From the NCBI RefSeq assembly GCF_000938265.1, contig NZ_JYFC01000001.1, positions 558,001 to 622,000 of the forward strand: a stretch of DNA of 64,000 bases, read 5' to 3'. How positions within the stretch are numbered: the stretch's first letter is position 1; each line of letters starts with the position of its first letter. Shown piece after piece: positions 45,652 through 54,549 of the stretch. Below the pieces are notes generated by a model. The model did not search any database. It saw only the letters and a list, made by a program, of their open reading frames with translations, and was not told the origin of the DNA. Both the position numbers and the translations under genes were made by a program. The stretch comes from Agreia bicolorata (GTDB taxonomy: Bacteria > Actinomycetota > Actinomycetes > Actinomycetales > Microbacteriaceae).

Positions 45652-46036
45652 TGGAAACCTCCTCAACCCACGTGATCGCTCGATGGATCGTGGGTCTGCT
45701 CACGGCGAAGAATTCCGCCAAGCTTTGGACTGTCTCGCCGCGCTCGTATCGTTCTCGCATATCGATGGCTTTGCGAGGAGACAGCTTTGGGCGGCGACCG
45801 CCGGTTCGCCCGCGGGCGCGGGCTGCAGCCAAGCCATCCTTGGTTCTCGCGACAATGAGGTCACGCTCGAACTGGGCGACAGCGGCGAGGATGGTGAGGA
45901 ACATCCGCCCATCAGGAGTCTTTGTCTCGATCGACTGCTCGCGCACCTCAATCTCCACCGCCGCGGTTTTGTAGGAGCGAAGAATCCTCGAGACGTCATT
46001 TGCCTGTTGTTTCACGCGCGGGCCCGCTCGTTCCAA
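45644..46036 (-). pseudogene. Serine resolvase, N-terminally truncated
   Basis: The last 120 residues match the end of Hin/Tn3-type resolvases: ETKTPDGRMFLTILAAVAQFERDLIVARTKDGLAAARARG (E helix), then a linker and HTH (YERGETVQSLAEFFAVSRPTIHRAI). The first 60-70 residues, with the catalytic Ser and the conserved Arg pair, are absent and replaced by the end of the neighbouring 312-aa gene. It cannot recombine alone. It marks an old junction inside the element. Confidence 0.8.
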
Positions 46037-46950
46037 AGTTGGTGCGCTTTGGTAATAAGCGCGTGGGCGGCTTCGAGATGCTGAAGAATGCTCGTGGCGC
46101 TCGGCTCGACGTGCGCGATGGGCGCGTTTCGGTGGTCGACGCCGATCAGCTTCATGTCGGAGAGAGTGCGCGTATTGCTAGGTTCGCCGTGTGCAAGTGA
46201 GCTGGCGGTTGACCAATACCAGTACGTCATCGCTCCCCCGAGCTCGGGCACGTAGACGCCGCCCTCCGCGGCGATCGTGGATGGGCTGAGTTTGGCGATC
46301 ACCCTGGCAAAATCGAGGCCCGCGTCCGCGGTGAGCGTCTTCAGATCGGATACCTGACCGGCTACGTACTTCTCTTGCGCACGGTACTCGTCACCATTCA
46401 GGGCGTGGGAATACCTCGCGTAGTTCTTCGCGAGGTTCTTCGAGTACATGAGTTCGTCGTGGCGGAGACGTAGGGCACGCTCGACACGGGTGTCACTATC
46501 GTCCGGTCCAAGGATCCAAAGGGCTGTGGTTGCGGCTTCGATGAGTGCTCGGACGATGACGTATTCGGAGGTGAGATGGAGCTTGATACCTGCGCGATCG
46601 TCGTCGACCACCATGGCATCAAGCCCCATCATCAGATTGTGGTAAGTCCCGATCGCGTGGTCTGCCTGCTCAGGAGCGGTGACGTGCTCTGGTGGATGAT
46701 CGCGCGTCTCGGAGCTGCGGCGATTTATCGCAAGCTTAGGCACTCGCAACTCGTCGAGCCGGAGATCCGAGCCGTCATTTCTTGCCATCGCTCCGTCACG
46801 GTCCGCCATTGCGTTGCGCCACCCGTTCAGCAGACCAACGATCCTGCCCTGGGCCGCCTCCTCCGCGTCCTCGTCGGCCTGGCGTTGGATGTAATCGCCA
46901 GCTCGAGCGGCCAGGATCGCGTCCCGGACCTGCTGGCTGATCTCGTTCAT
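46012..46950 (-). CDS. Hypothetical helical protein
   Basis: 312 aa, mostly helix. Features: an N-terminal Asp/Glu/Ala-rich segment, EYVIVRALIEAATTALWILGPDD in the middle, YSKNLAKNYARYSHALNGDEYRAQEKYV, and SSLAHGEPSN near the end. No catalytic motif is evident. It is followed directly by the resolvase remnant, and its 5' end faces the relaxase gene across the non-coding 46951-47336 region. Family not recognised. Confidence 0.6.
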   Translation of the reverse strand: MNEISQQVRDAILAARAGDYIQRQADEDAEEAAQGRIVGLLNGWRNAMADRDGAMARNDGSDLRLDELRVPKLAINRRSSETRDHPPEHVTAPEQADHAIGTYHNLMMGLDAMVVDDDRAGIKLHLTSEYVIVRALIEAATTALWILGPDDSDTRVERALRLRHDELMYSKNLAKNYARYSHALNGDEYRAQEKYVAGQVSDLKTLTADAGLDFARVIAKLSPSTIAAEGGVYVPELGGAMTYWYWSTASSLAHGEPSNTRTLSDMKLIGVDHRNAPIAHVEPSATSILQHLEAAHALITKAHQLWNERARA

Positions 46951-47336
46951 GCGCGACAGTGTACTGGCTCAGCCGTCTCCTCCAGTTGTCCTCCAAAATT
47001 CTGCCACACGAGGCATCCTTGCCAGCAGGTCATGCATCGCGATCGCGTCGAGTTCGAAAGCAATTTGTCGCTCGGATCGGCTAAGCCGCAGCCAGGTAGC
47101 TTTTCGTCGTCGTCCGCTTCTCGACCCGTCGCACCGCTCCCCCTCGGGGAGCGGCACTCCGGGAAGGGAGAACTTTCTGAGCGGGTGGGGACTGGATGGA
47201 TGAGAGGAACGGGGAGCGGGTGGGTGATGGGCATGTTAGAGAGCGCGTGAGTGGCGAGATGGTGAAGGGGGAAAAGTTACAAATTAATAGTTCAATGCAC
47301 GTATGCTCTATTGCCGGTAGAGGTTAGCTAAGCGCC
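46951..47336. other. Non-coding region between divergent genes; candidate oriT
   Basis: 386 bp between the 312-aa gene and the relaxase. It carries a 9-bp perfect hairpin, CCGCTCCCC-CTC-GGGGAGCGG (47134-47154), several GGGAGCGGGTG-like repeats (47180-47225) and an AT-rich stretch near 47280-47320. Transfer origins of MobF elements commonly sit just upstream of the relaxase and have hairpins, so this is the best place for oriT. The nick site cannot be read off. Confidence 0.4.
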
Positions 47337-50300
47337 ATGCGACGCGGGGTGCGGGTCTGGCGTAGAGGCTCTGGGAGCCGCGGTGTGGAATCCGCCGTCG
47401 CCTATGCATTCGAGGGCACCTGTGACGCGTCACAGGCCCATGCGCACACTGCGCACGAGGCTGTGGAGTCTGCTGCGCACTATGCCGGCGACACGGTGAC
47501 TAGGTGGACCGTCGAGGATGGGCAGATCAGCGGGGACACTCTCACTGCGTCGAAACTGCGTGCCTGGATCGATGGTCGCGACCCGCTTACGGACGAGACG
47601 CATGGTCGGGCCGACATGTCGGAGAAGGCTAACCTGATCTTCGATTCCACGATCAACACTCCGAAGTCGTTCTCGATCGCGGCGATGCTGAACCCGGAGC
47701 TCGCGCTCGAGTTCAGTCGTCTGCAGGACCGGCTGCGTGACCGTGTTGTGGTGAAGTGGCAGACGGAGCTCAACGCTCGCCGCGGTGCCGGGTCCAAGGT
47801 TATGGAGTCCCTGGCGCGGGTGGAGGTCGTTGAGTTGAACCATGAGCGCTCACGTTCTCTGGATCCGCACTCACATCGGCACCTGTGGCTCAACGCCAAG
47901 GTGCAGGGCGCCGACGGCAAGTGGTCGAATGTCGACTCTGCGGTGATGATGAAGTTCCAGCCCATCGTGAATGGTGAGGGTGAGCTGGCCGCTCGCACGG
48001 ATCCTGAGTGGATCGCGGCGCTCAACGACAACGGTCTGACGCTCAACGCTCAGGGCGAGATCACCGAGCTCGCTCACCTGGTCCGGCCCATGAGCCGCCG
48101 GTCAAACCAGATCGAGGCGAACCGCTCAGCACGTGAGGCCGAGTGGCGGGCGCTCAATCCTGATCGTGAGCCGTCGCCGCAGGACGTTGCGGCGTTTGAT
48201 GCGTGGGCGTGGGCGAAGGATCGCCCAAACAAGCCGGGCGATCTGGACGAGCTCACGTGGGCGCAGCAGGTCAGAGATGAGATTGCTGGTCTGGATCCGA
48301 AGCTCGGGAAGCGGCTCAAAGATGGGCGGCTCAAGCCCACGATGAATGAGCGGGTGACCGTGGCGGATCTTGACCGTGACCGTCTTGCCGCTCAGGCTGT
48401 CGCCTGGGCGGACGCCCGGTCGGCCCGTTCAAATGACCGGTTCAGTCTGTTCGACCTCCGAGCGGGAGCGGCGTACATGGTCGCCGCGTCCGGTGTGGTC
48501 GCTGAGCGCTCAACCCTGGACGAGCTGCTCGAGGATGTGACCGAGCGGGCGGTGGGCGCTCACACGATCAGCTTGTCGGACGCCGAGTATGTGCCCGCTC
48601 ATGTGAAGTCGCTCCGCTCAACCGCGACCGTGCAGGTCAAGCTCGACCTCGAGGCCGAGCTTGCTGGCTTGGCTGTCGATGGTCCCGAGGTTCCGGTCGA
48701 CGTGGTGGGAGCGATCGCCGCCCGGGTGAGCGAGAACCCGCTGGACGCCGGTCAGCTCAAAGCGGCGCAGCTCATTGCTGGTCAGGCCGGCCTGGTGACC
48801 GTGACCGGTCCTGCAGGAACGGGCAAGACGACCATCGTCCAGGTCGTGAAGCGGTCACTCGACGAGCAGGGCCGGCGGCTGCTGGTCGTCGCTCCGTCGA
48901 AGAAGGCGGCCAACGTGGCCGGCGAGGCGATCGGTGGTGACTCGTCGAGCGTTCACGCTCTGATCCGTGCATACGGGTGGCGGTGGCAGACAACGGCCGA
49001 GGGCGAGCAGTGGACGAAGCTGAACCCGGGCGACACCGACCCGACCACCGGGGCGATCTACCGCGGTGTCCCGGAGGAGTCCGTTCTGCGCCCGGGTGAC
49101 CGGATCGTGGTCGACGAAGCCGGGATGATGGATCTCTACACGGCGCGCGCCGTCGCCCATGTTGCTGCGTCCACGGGTGCCGGTATCGCCATGGTCGGTG
49201 ACCACCTCCAGCTCAACCCGGTCGGTCACTCGGGTGCCATGGCTCTCGCTCACCGCCTCGCCCCGGCGACCGCTGAGCTGTCCGCCGTTCACCGGTTCCG
49301 GACGGCGGCCGGCAACTCGGATGTCGAGTACGCGGCGCTCTCCCTGCGTCTGCGTGACCCGAAGGATCTCGTCGACGCGACCGCCGTGGTTGACGAGCTC
49401 GCCGAGCGCAACCTCATCGTGCGAGTGGACGATGACCGGGCCGCCCGTGACACTCTGGTCGACCGGTGGTTCACCGCTCACGGTCTCGGGCAGTCGATCG
49501 CGATCACGACGTCGACCAACGAAGAAGCTCAGGCGATCAACGACGAGATCCAGCGCCTCCGTATCGAGCGGGGTCAGCTCGAGTTAGGTCGCGCGGCGCT
49601 CGGCCAGCACGACCAGCACCTCATGGTCGGTGACCGGATCCAGACCAGGAAGAACGATCGCGAAGCCGGCGTGGCCAACCGTGACGACTGGACGATCCTC
49701 TCCGTCAAGCGTGATGGATCGATCCGGGCTATGAGAGAGGGCGAGCTGGGCAACGAGGTCGTCACGCTCGACGCCGAGTACCTGGCGGACTCCGCTCATC
49801 TCGCGTACGCGTCGACCGCTCACGGCATCCAGGGCACGACCGTCGACGTCGCGATCACCGGGCCTGGTGTGACCGGCGCCGGCCTCTACGTCGGTATGAC
49901 TCGAGGCAAGCGCGCCAACGAGGTTGTCGTCGCCGCCTCGAGCGACGAGAAAGCTCGCGTGGAGCTCGCTGAGGCGATCGTGCGTGGGCGCATTGAGAAC
50001 ACACTCGAGGAGTCGAAAGTGGCAGTTGAGCACGAGGTGTCCGTGGCCGCGAAGCCTGCCGACCGAACGGTTGCAGCCTGGACCGATCGCTTCGCCCGAC
50101 CGTTCGGCCACGAGCGAGACCTCGCAGGGAAGATCGCAGCCACCGAAGCGAGCCTCGCCAGAAACCTGAGCATCGCCAATCGCACGGCCGGATTCTATGA
50201 TCCCGAGGACCAGAGCACCAACCGCTCCGCGATCGCCAATATCGAAGCCCGCAAGGCCAAGCTCGAGCAGCTTCGCCTCGAGGCAGCCCTGCGCGATCAG

Positions 50301-50444
50301 CTCCCCGTCGACCAGCTGTCAGACGAGGCTGCACAACGAGAAGCGGCCAGGGCTCAAAGACGCACCGAAAGGCGCCTGGCACCGGCACCGCAACCGGCCT
50401 ACATTCCGACCAAAGACAACAACCCGACCACCGGCATGTTCTAG
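47337..50444 (+). CDS. MobF-family conjugative relaxase/helicase (TraA/TrwC-like)
   Basis: 1035 aa. The relaxase domain has the three-His metal motif in DPHSHRHLWLN (His178, 180, 182) and an N-terminal Tyr candidate in AVAYAFEG (Tyr23). A RecD-like helicase follows with Walker A GPAGTGKTT (491-499), VVDEAGMMD, and late motifs ASTAHGIQGTT and VGMTRGK. A charged helical tail ends the protein. It nicks oriT and unwinds the transferred strand. No coupling protein or type IV secretion genes are present, so the element is mobilisable rather than self-transmissible. Higher GC than the cargo to its left, suggesting separate origins. Confidence 0.9.
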   Translation: MRRGVRVWRRGSGSRGVESAVAYAFEGTCDASQAHAHTAHEAVESAAHYAGDTVTRWTVEDGQISGDTLTASKLRAWIDGRDPLTDETHGRADMSEKANLIFDSTINTPKSFSIAAMLNPELALEFSRLQDRLRDRVVVKWQTELNARRGAGSKVMESLARVEVVELNHERSRSLDPHSHRHLWLNAKVQGADGKWSNVDSAVMMKFQPIVNGEGELAARTDPEWIAALNDNGLTLNAQGEITELAHLVRPMSRRSNQIEANRSAREAEWRALNPDREPSPQDVAAFDAWAWAKDRPNKPGDLDELTWAQQVRDEIAGLDPKLGKRLKDGRLKPTMNERVTVADLDRDRLAAQAVAWADARSARSNDRFSLFDLRAGAAYMVAASGVVAERSTLDELLEDVTERAVGAHTISLSDAEYVPAHVKSLRSTATVQVKLDLEAELAGLAVDGPEVPVDVVGAIAARVSENPLDAGQLKAAQLIAGQAGLVTVTGPAGTGKTTIVQVVKRSLDEQGRRLLVVAPSKKAANVAGEAIGGDSSSVHALIRAYGWRWQTTAEGEQWTKLNPGDTDPTTGAIYRGVPEESVLRPGDRIVVDEAGMMDLYTARAVAHVAASTGAGIAMVGDHLQLNPVGHSGAMALAHRLAPATAELSAVHRFRTAAGNSDVEYAALSLRLRDPKDLVDATAVVDELAERNLIVRVDDDRAARDTLVDRWFTAHGLGQSIAITTSTNEEAQAINDEIQRLRIERGQLELGRAALGQHDQHLMVGDRIQTRKNDREAGVANRDDWTILSVKRDGSIRAMREGELGNEVVTLDAEYLADSAHLAYASTAHGIQGTTVDVAITGPGVTGAGLYVGMTRGKRANEVVVAASSDEKARVELAEAIVRGRIENTLEESKVAVEHEVSVAAKPADRTVAAWTDRFARPFGHERDLAGKIAATEASLARNLSIANRTAGFYDPEDQSTNRSAIANIEARKAKLEQLRLEAALRDQLPVDQLSDEAAQREAARAQRRTERRLAPAPQPAYIPTKDNNPTTGMF

Positions 50445-50944
50445 CCAGCACAACGAACGCTCAGCGATCTTCGTCTTTCCAAAGTCAGAGTGCGCGGACA
50501 TGAACGGTGGGTGGCGATGTCCTGTGATCGCTGGGTGCCGCGGTGGCTATCGGAACTGTCTTGAATCGCATGTGTTTCGAGGCACTTAGGTTACGAGACA
50601 CGCGAACACTCAGGAAGTGCCACGCAGGTGCCCGTTAGATCCCCTCACGGACACTGTCGGAATGGCCACCACACGCTACTGAGACCCAGACGCGTCGCCC
50701 TCGATAGCGCACCATCGCAGCGCGCCCGTGCCAGTTTCTCGTCGAACGATCCCGTCCGAGACGCCGACGGAGGGCCGCTAGCATGAGCACCGAATCCCGG
50801 GGTAGTGGTGCCTCGGGCCATCAGCTTCGTGACAACACCTTCTGGGGGCCTCAACGAACAGCAATGAATTAACGCCCGGTCCGCCAGATCTGGAACCAAA
50901 CGGACCTATGATCGGCCCGCTGTCTGGGCCCGGATCGCGCCGGA
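50445..50944. other. Intergenic region, no gene seen
   Basis: About 500 bp after the relaxase. Short open frames exist on both strands, but none has a convincing start, ribosome-binding site or protein-like composition. No clear terminator with a T tract is visible. Confidence 0.4.
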
Positions 50945-51169
50945 TCAGCTTGCAAGTTCGACGGCCGCGCGGTCGGCAGAGCGGCTCAGATATGCGTCGA
51001 AGTCGATGTGACCGAGAGTGAAGGCGACAAGATCAGCAACAGCGGCGCGATCTGGCTCCCAGCCAGACACATGCTCCGTCGCGAAGACTTGACGGACGGT
51101 TTCTTGCTGTCCATCATCGAGATCTTTGAATAACTCAGGCCACGTTGTTACGACGTCGAATCCAGCCAT
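50945..51169 (-). CDS. VbhA-like antitoxin domain protein (no Fic toxin nearby)
   Basis: 74 aa from ATG 51169, with AAGGAGG eight bases upstream. The segment VFATEHVSGWEPDRAAVADLVAFTLGHIDFDAYLSR resembles the VbhA antitoxin family, in which a short helix blocks the ATP site of a Fic AMPylase. No Fic gene (HPFxxGNG motif) is next to it or elsewhere in the window. Either the toxin was lost, or the protein counteracts a toxin of a plasmid or host. Confidence 0.55.
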   Translation of the reverse strand: MAGFDVVTTWPELFKDLDDGQQETVRQVFATEHVSGWEPDRAAVADLVAFTLGHIDFDAYLSRSADRAAVELAS

Positions 51170-51403
51170 GTGGGGCACCTCCTTCTTCCAGTGGACCATG
51201 TCGTCGCGTGAAAGAAGACGCCAGTTAGGCGGGGTATATCAATGGCGCTGTTAGTAGTTCGATGGAGGATCGGTTATCGAGGCGGATCATGTTGCCTGTG
51301 TACTGTGGTAAAGCATCCGTGCTCGTGGAAAGTAAGCACCACAACCGCCGTCCTCTTCCGAGGCCGCGCACTTAATTCGTCGCACACAGATCGACCGGGA
51401 AGC

Positions 51404-51916
51404 ATGAACCAGCGAACCTCAACAAATGAAGTCGGTGTCATTGTCGACGCCATATCTATCCTGATGTCCTGGAGGACGCGCCCGAACTTCACCGCGCGTG
51501 CTATCCACCGGAACGGATTCGAAGCGGAGCGGGAGTCGACACTTGACGCACGTCCACGCAAGCTGTCCTACAGTCTCGTTGACTCGTCGTCAGGACGGCT
51601 GGACGAATTTGACGGCGAATCACGACGCCTCGTCGTCGGCGGTGAGCTCACTGAGTACAGCGTGGACTTCCTCACCTTCGAACCCCTACCGGTGCGTCTT
51701 GCCTTTCCCCTTGCGCTCAGCATCTGGGGGCGCAAGAACGACGCTTACACGATCGTCGACGGAATTAGAGATGACGAATTTATCGTCCTCACGCTTGAAC
51801 ATTCTGCGGATGCAGCAGTGCAAGGAACTCTGACTATCGACACCGTGCGCGGTCTCGCCGTTCGGCTCGATACCCCGACAGAAGCATGTCGCTACGAAGA
51901 TATCGAGCCGAACTGA
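51404..51916 (+). CDS. Hypothetical protein
   Basis: 170 aa from ATG 51404, with GGGAAG upstream; the open frame begins at 51242 but the first 54 residues look non-coding. Predicted mostly beta strand (RKLSYSLVDSSSGRLDEFDG, LTIDTVRGLAVRLDTP). No signal peptide, TM helix or known motif. It diverges from the antitoxin-like gene and converges on the secreted protein gene. Confidence 0.55.
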   Translation: MNQRTSTNEVGVIVDAISILMSWRTRPNFTARAIHRNGFEAERESTLDARPRKLSYSLVDSSSGRLDEFDGESRRLVVGGELTEYSVDFLTFEPLPVRLAFPLALSIWGRKNDAYTIVDGIRDDEFIVLTLEHSADAAVQGTLTIDTVRGLAVRLDTPTEACRYEDIEPN

Positions 51917-51925
51917 AGCGAGCGC

Positions 51926-52726
51926 TTATAGTGGCGCCTCTTGACTGTTCGGGTAGAAGCACCGCTCTAATTCGCTGTCGCAAGTAAATCGTAGGCTGGA
52001 GATCTCGTCGTCAAGGCCCAGGCTGAACCCCTTCGAAAAATCTGTCACGTTCATGTCGTTTATGGCCAGCGAGTGTGAACCGCCCGTTGTAAGCCCCCCG
52101 ACCACCCACCCAGTTGTGGTCATGTTGCCGTTGTTACTCCAAAGAGAAGACGAAATCACCGTTGGTGGGAAAATTCCATTTTGACGACGCGAGGACACGG
52201 TGCCGGAAAGTTCAGGCGCACCCTCGTTGGATTGGGTGTTTATCTGACTTTGTGCCGAATTCCAACCGGGATACTGGTGCCATGTGACCCAGATGCTTCT
52301 TGTCCAGGTTCCATTTTGAGGGTGATCAACTTGTCCGTAGAAAATACAAAATTGAGCAAACGCATCCAGTTCAGAGACGACGCGACGATTTGGTGGTGTC
52401 GCCGGGTCACAATTTAGGCCGACGGCGCGCTGCGCCTCCGACGGTTCCTGGTCAGTGGCCGCGGTCTCGCCGTTGGTGAGCCTGCGTTCATTCTGAGTAC
52501 CAGGGTCGACGGTAACGGTCACCGATCCAGCGACACACGCGTAGTCGTAACCGGCAGTCGGCTCGACACCTTCTCCTGATACCACTTGCCGCGCCTCTGA
52601 AGCACATGAAGCCATGCCAACTTCTTCTCCCGACGCCTGAGATATTGGTGCCGCCGCCGCGGGCGTAGCCAGGCCGAAGATCAACACGCTCCCCGCTGCC
52701 ATAGTGACCAGTATTTTCCTCTTCAC
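51926..52726 (-). CDS. Secreted hypothetical protein
   Basis: 266 aa from GTG 52726 with AAGGAGG just upstream. N-terminus VKRKILVTMAAGSVLIFGLATPAAAA is a clear signal peptide with an AxA site. The mature part has six or more Cys and a Trp/Asn/Ser-rich beta-type second half (WVTWHQYPGWNSAQSQ, SLWSNNGNMTTTGWVVGG). Might be a surface or carbohydrate-interacting protein. Its role in a mobile element is unclear; surface proteins are sometimes exclusion factors. Confidence 0.72.
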   Translation of the reverse strand: MKRKILVTMAAGSVLIFGLATPAAAAPISQASGEEVGMASCASEARQVVSGEGVEPTAGYDYACVAGSVTVTVDPGTQNERRLTNGETAATDQEPSEAQRAVGLNCDPATPPNRRVVSELDAFAQFCIFYGQVDHPQNGTWTRSIWVTWHQYPGWNSAQSQINTQSNEGAPELSGTVSSRRQNGIFPPTVISSSLWSNNGNMTTTGWVVGGLTTGGSHSLAINDMNVTDFSKGFSLGLDDEISSLRFTCDSELERCFYPNSQEAPL

Positions 52727-53144
52727 AACGATCGCCTCCTTGCGCTCAGTGTTTGTTATGGAAGCCACCTTCCGCGAATTCGCCCACCTACGTCAACTAC
52801 TTTCAAGAAGATACATAATGCTCACTAAATAGCGAACGAAACTCAGTCTGAATACCTGATCTCGGCGGCCTAAAGCAGGTCGCTTTGTCGGTTCCTGCTG
52901 GACGCTCTGATTCGCACGATCGGGCAGCTCTGGAACCAACGACTTGAACGACTCTGCCGGTCACGATCGCGAGGATACCGACACACTGACCCAGGGCAGT
53001 GGGGAGTACCTCGTGGAAAGGTTCCCTGCCCGGCAAAAGCGATTGTCAAACTACAACCGTGCAAATTCCAAAGCGTTTCAGCCCTAAATGAGAACGCATC
53101 GACATGCTCACGCACCTAAGCGCAACAAGTAAGTACGCAGCGGG
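52727..53144. other. Intergenic region, no gene seen
   Basis: 418 bp between the secreted protein gene and a terminator. Long minus-strand open frames here are shadows or lack starts. No promoter is convincing; the terminator at its right end points to a lost plus-strand gene. Confidence 0.35.
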
Positions 53145-53189
53145 CGGGGAGGCATCCGGGTTTCTAACCTCGGATGCCTCCCCGTTTTT
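53145..53189 (+). terminator. Rho-independent terminator
   Basis: A perfect 14-bp stem (CGGGGAGGCATCCG and complement) with a 12-nt loop is followed by TTTTT on the plus strand. No intact plus-strand gene lies before it, which suggests that one was deleted. Confidence 0.85.
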
Positions 53190-53349
53190 GCATGTCGATC
53201 TCACTGACTCAAGCAGTGGAGATCTCTTGGTGGACGACGATTGAAAAAGCCACCCTCTCTCAGTGACGAGCAATCCGAGGATCAGTCCGAATTGATTGCC
53301 CATCCGACACGCCGTTTCAGATTGTAGTGTCGGGGGTCCTGACCTAGAT

Positions 53350-53365
53350 TCGAACACACGTTCGA
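53350..53365. promoter_or_regulatory. LexA (SOS) box
   Basis: TCGAACACACGTTCGA is a perfect match to the actinobacterial SOS box TCGAAC-N4-GTTCGA. It lies 17 bp before the start of the DUF6504 gene, so LexA should repress that gene and the coupled PHP gene until DNA damage. Confidence 0.9.
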
Positions 53366-53382
53366 TTAAGGCGGTGGGTGCG

Positions 53383-53658
53383 GTGGCGTTGGTGGTTGTA
53401 GCGACGACCGGTGACGGCAGCCCGACGTCGCTTGTGTGGGGCGGCGAGACTTTCGTGGTGATCCGTAAGCCGCAGCGGTGGATCGCTCGGAATTCCTGGT
53501 GGGCTGAGTCGGTTCGCGCCCCGAGGGGCTCCTCGGCTGGGTTGCTCGAGCCCCTGGTGTACCGGGTCGAGGTGCAGAGCATTTCGGGTGCGGTCCTGCT
53601 GGTCGACGTCTGCCGAGGTGAGTGCGGCTGGGCTCTGGATGAGGTGTCTCCGCGGTGA
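53383..53658 (+). CDS. DUF6504-like protein of the imuB/dnaE2 cassette
   Basis: 91 aa from GTG 53383; neighbouring GTG codons at 53374 and 53392 are alternatives, AAGG at 53368 favours 53383. The core PTSLVWGGETFVVIRKPQRW, NSWWAES, YRVEVQ and the final GWALDEVS fit the small family that lies between imuB and dnaE2 in actinobacteria. Function unknown, but tied to SOS mutagenesis by context. Overlaps the PHP gene (GTGA). No imuB is present. Confidence 0.65.
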   Translation: MALVVVATTGDGSPTSLVWGGETFVVIRKPQRWIARNSWWAESVRAPRGSSAGLLEPLVYRVEVQSISGAVLLVDVCRGECGWALDEVSPR

Positions 53659-54428
53659 CGTTCACACATTTGCATGTGGCGTCGTCGTTCTCGGTTCACC
53701 ATGGCACCGGTGGCCCTGCAGAGCTCGTCGATCTCGCAGCCGCGGCGGGCGCTCAGTCTGCGGCAATCACAGACCGAGACGGCCTCTATGGGGCCGTCAG
53801 ACACATCCGGCAGTGCATCGACTCGGCCGTAAACCCCATTGTGGGCGTCGAACTGCAGGTGGACGACGCCACGACGGACGCCCGCTCGTCGAGTATCACG
53901 GTGCTTGCTCACGGCCGGAACGACGGGGCCGGCTGGGCTGGCCTGTCGCGGTTGATCAGCGCCGCCCACTCCCCCAAGCGAGGCCGGCACGTCCTCTCGG
54001 GCACGGCGAATAGGTCAGCTGCAATTCCTGCAGGCCGTCTGCCGTCGTTCGTCTTTTCCGACGGCCGACCTGTCGCCACGGTCATGCTTTGCGCCGACTC
54101 CGACGTAGACGATTACGTGACGGACATGCCACATCGAAGAACCGACAAGCCTGATCGAACAGCCCGCGTCAGAGCGCGTGCTCTCGTGAGCGCATACGCA
54201 TCAGCCGAAGTTGCGACAGCTTTCGCAACCTGGCAGGAAGCGCTGGAATCATTCGAATACAAACTTGATGTGTTCGCCTACACGGCCCAAGAAGCGGGCC
54301 CGTACAGCATCGACGCCCGAGAGGCAGAGCCTCTGCGCGACCACGAGGTATCAGCGCGCAAATATCTCGCAGACCTCGTAAACGGGCAGTTGGTTACAGA
54401 TCGACGTTGGCGACGCCTGACCAAGTAA
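53655..54428 (+). CDS. Stand-alone PHP domain derived from error-prone polymerase DnaE2
   Basis: 257 aa, GTG start overlapping the previous stop. The first 165 residues match the N-terminus of DnaE2: FTHLHVASSFSVHHGT, AITDRDGLYGAVRHIR, PIVGVELQV, LAHGRNDGAGWAGLSRLISAAH, and ADSDVDDY. The polymerase palm, fingers and beta-binding parts of the roughly 1050-aa enzyme are missing. The last 90 residues (SAYASAEVATAFATWQEALESFEYKLDVF) match nothing I recognise in DnaE2. Either a decayed gene with a chance tail or a separate SOS-induced PHP phosphoesterase. The reading frame is intact and codon use normal. Confidence 0.75.
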   Translation: MTFTHLHVASSFSVHHGTGGPAELVDLAAAAGAQSAAITDRDGLYGAVRHIRQCIDSAVNPIVGVELQVDDATTDARSSSITVLAHGRNDGAGWAGLSRLISAAHSPKRGRHVLSGTANRSAAIPAGRLPSFVFSDGRPVATVMLCADSDVDDYVTDMPHRRTDKPDRTARVRARALVSAYASAEVATAFATWQEALESFEYKLDVFAYTAQEAGPYSIDAREAEPLRDHEVSARKYLADLVNGQLVTDRRWRRLTK

Positions 54429-54549
54429 GGGCGAAGTTCACGAGGGCCATTTCGGGGTTCCGATCGAATCCGTTTCGTGCGCTGAATCGCGGCGTCCGGA
54501 GTCGGAATGAAATACGTCCTACCGAACCAGCTCTGACGATTGGAGGAGC

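Noticed and set aside
50645-50899. 84-codon minus-strand frame after the relaxase
   Set aside because: No ribosome-binding site and no protein-like pattern.
53046-53990. Long minus-strand open frame (314 codons) opposite the DUF6504/PHP genes
   Set aside because: Arg/Thr/Ser-rich shadow of real plus-strand coding; no start signal and no recognisable domain.
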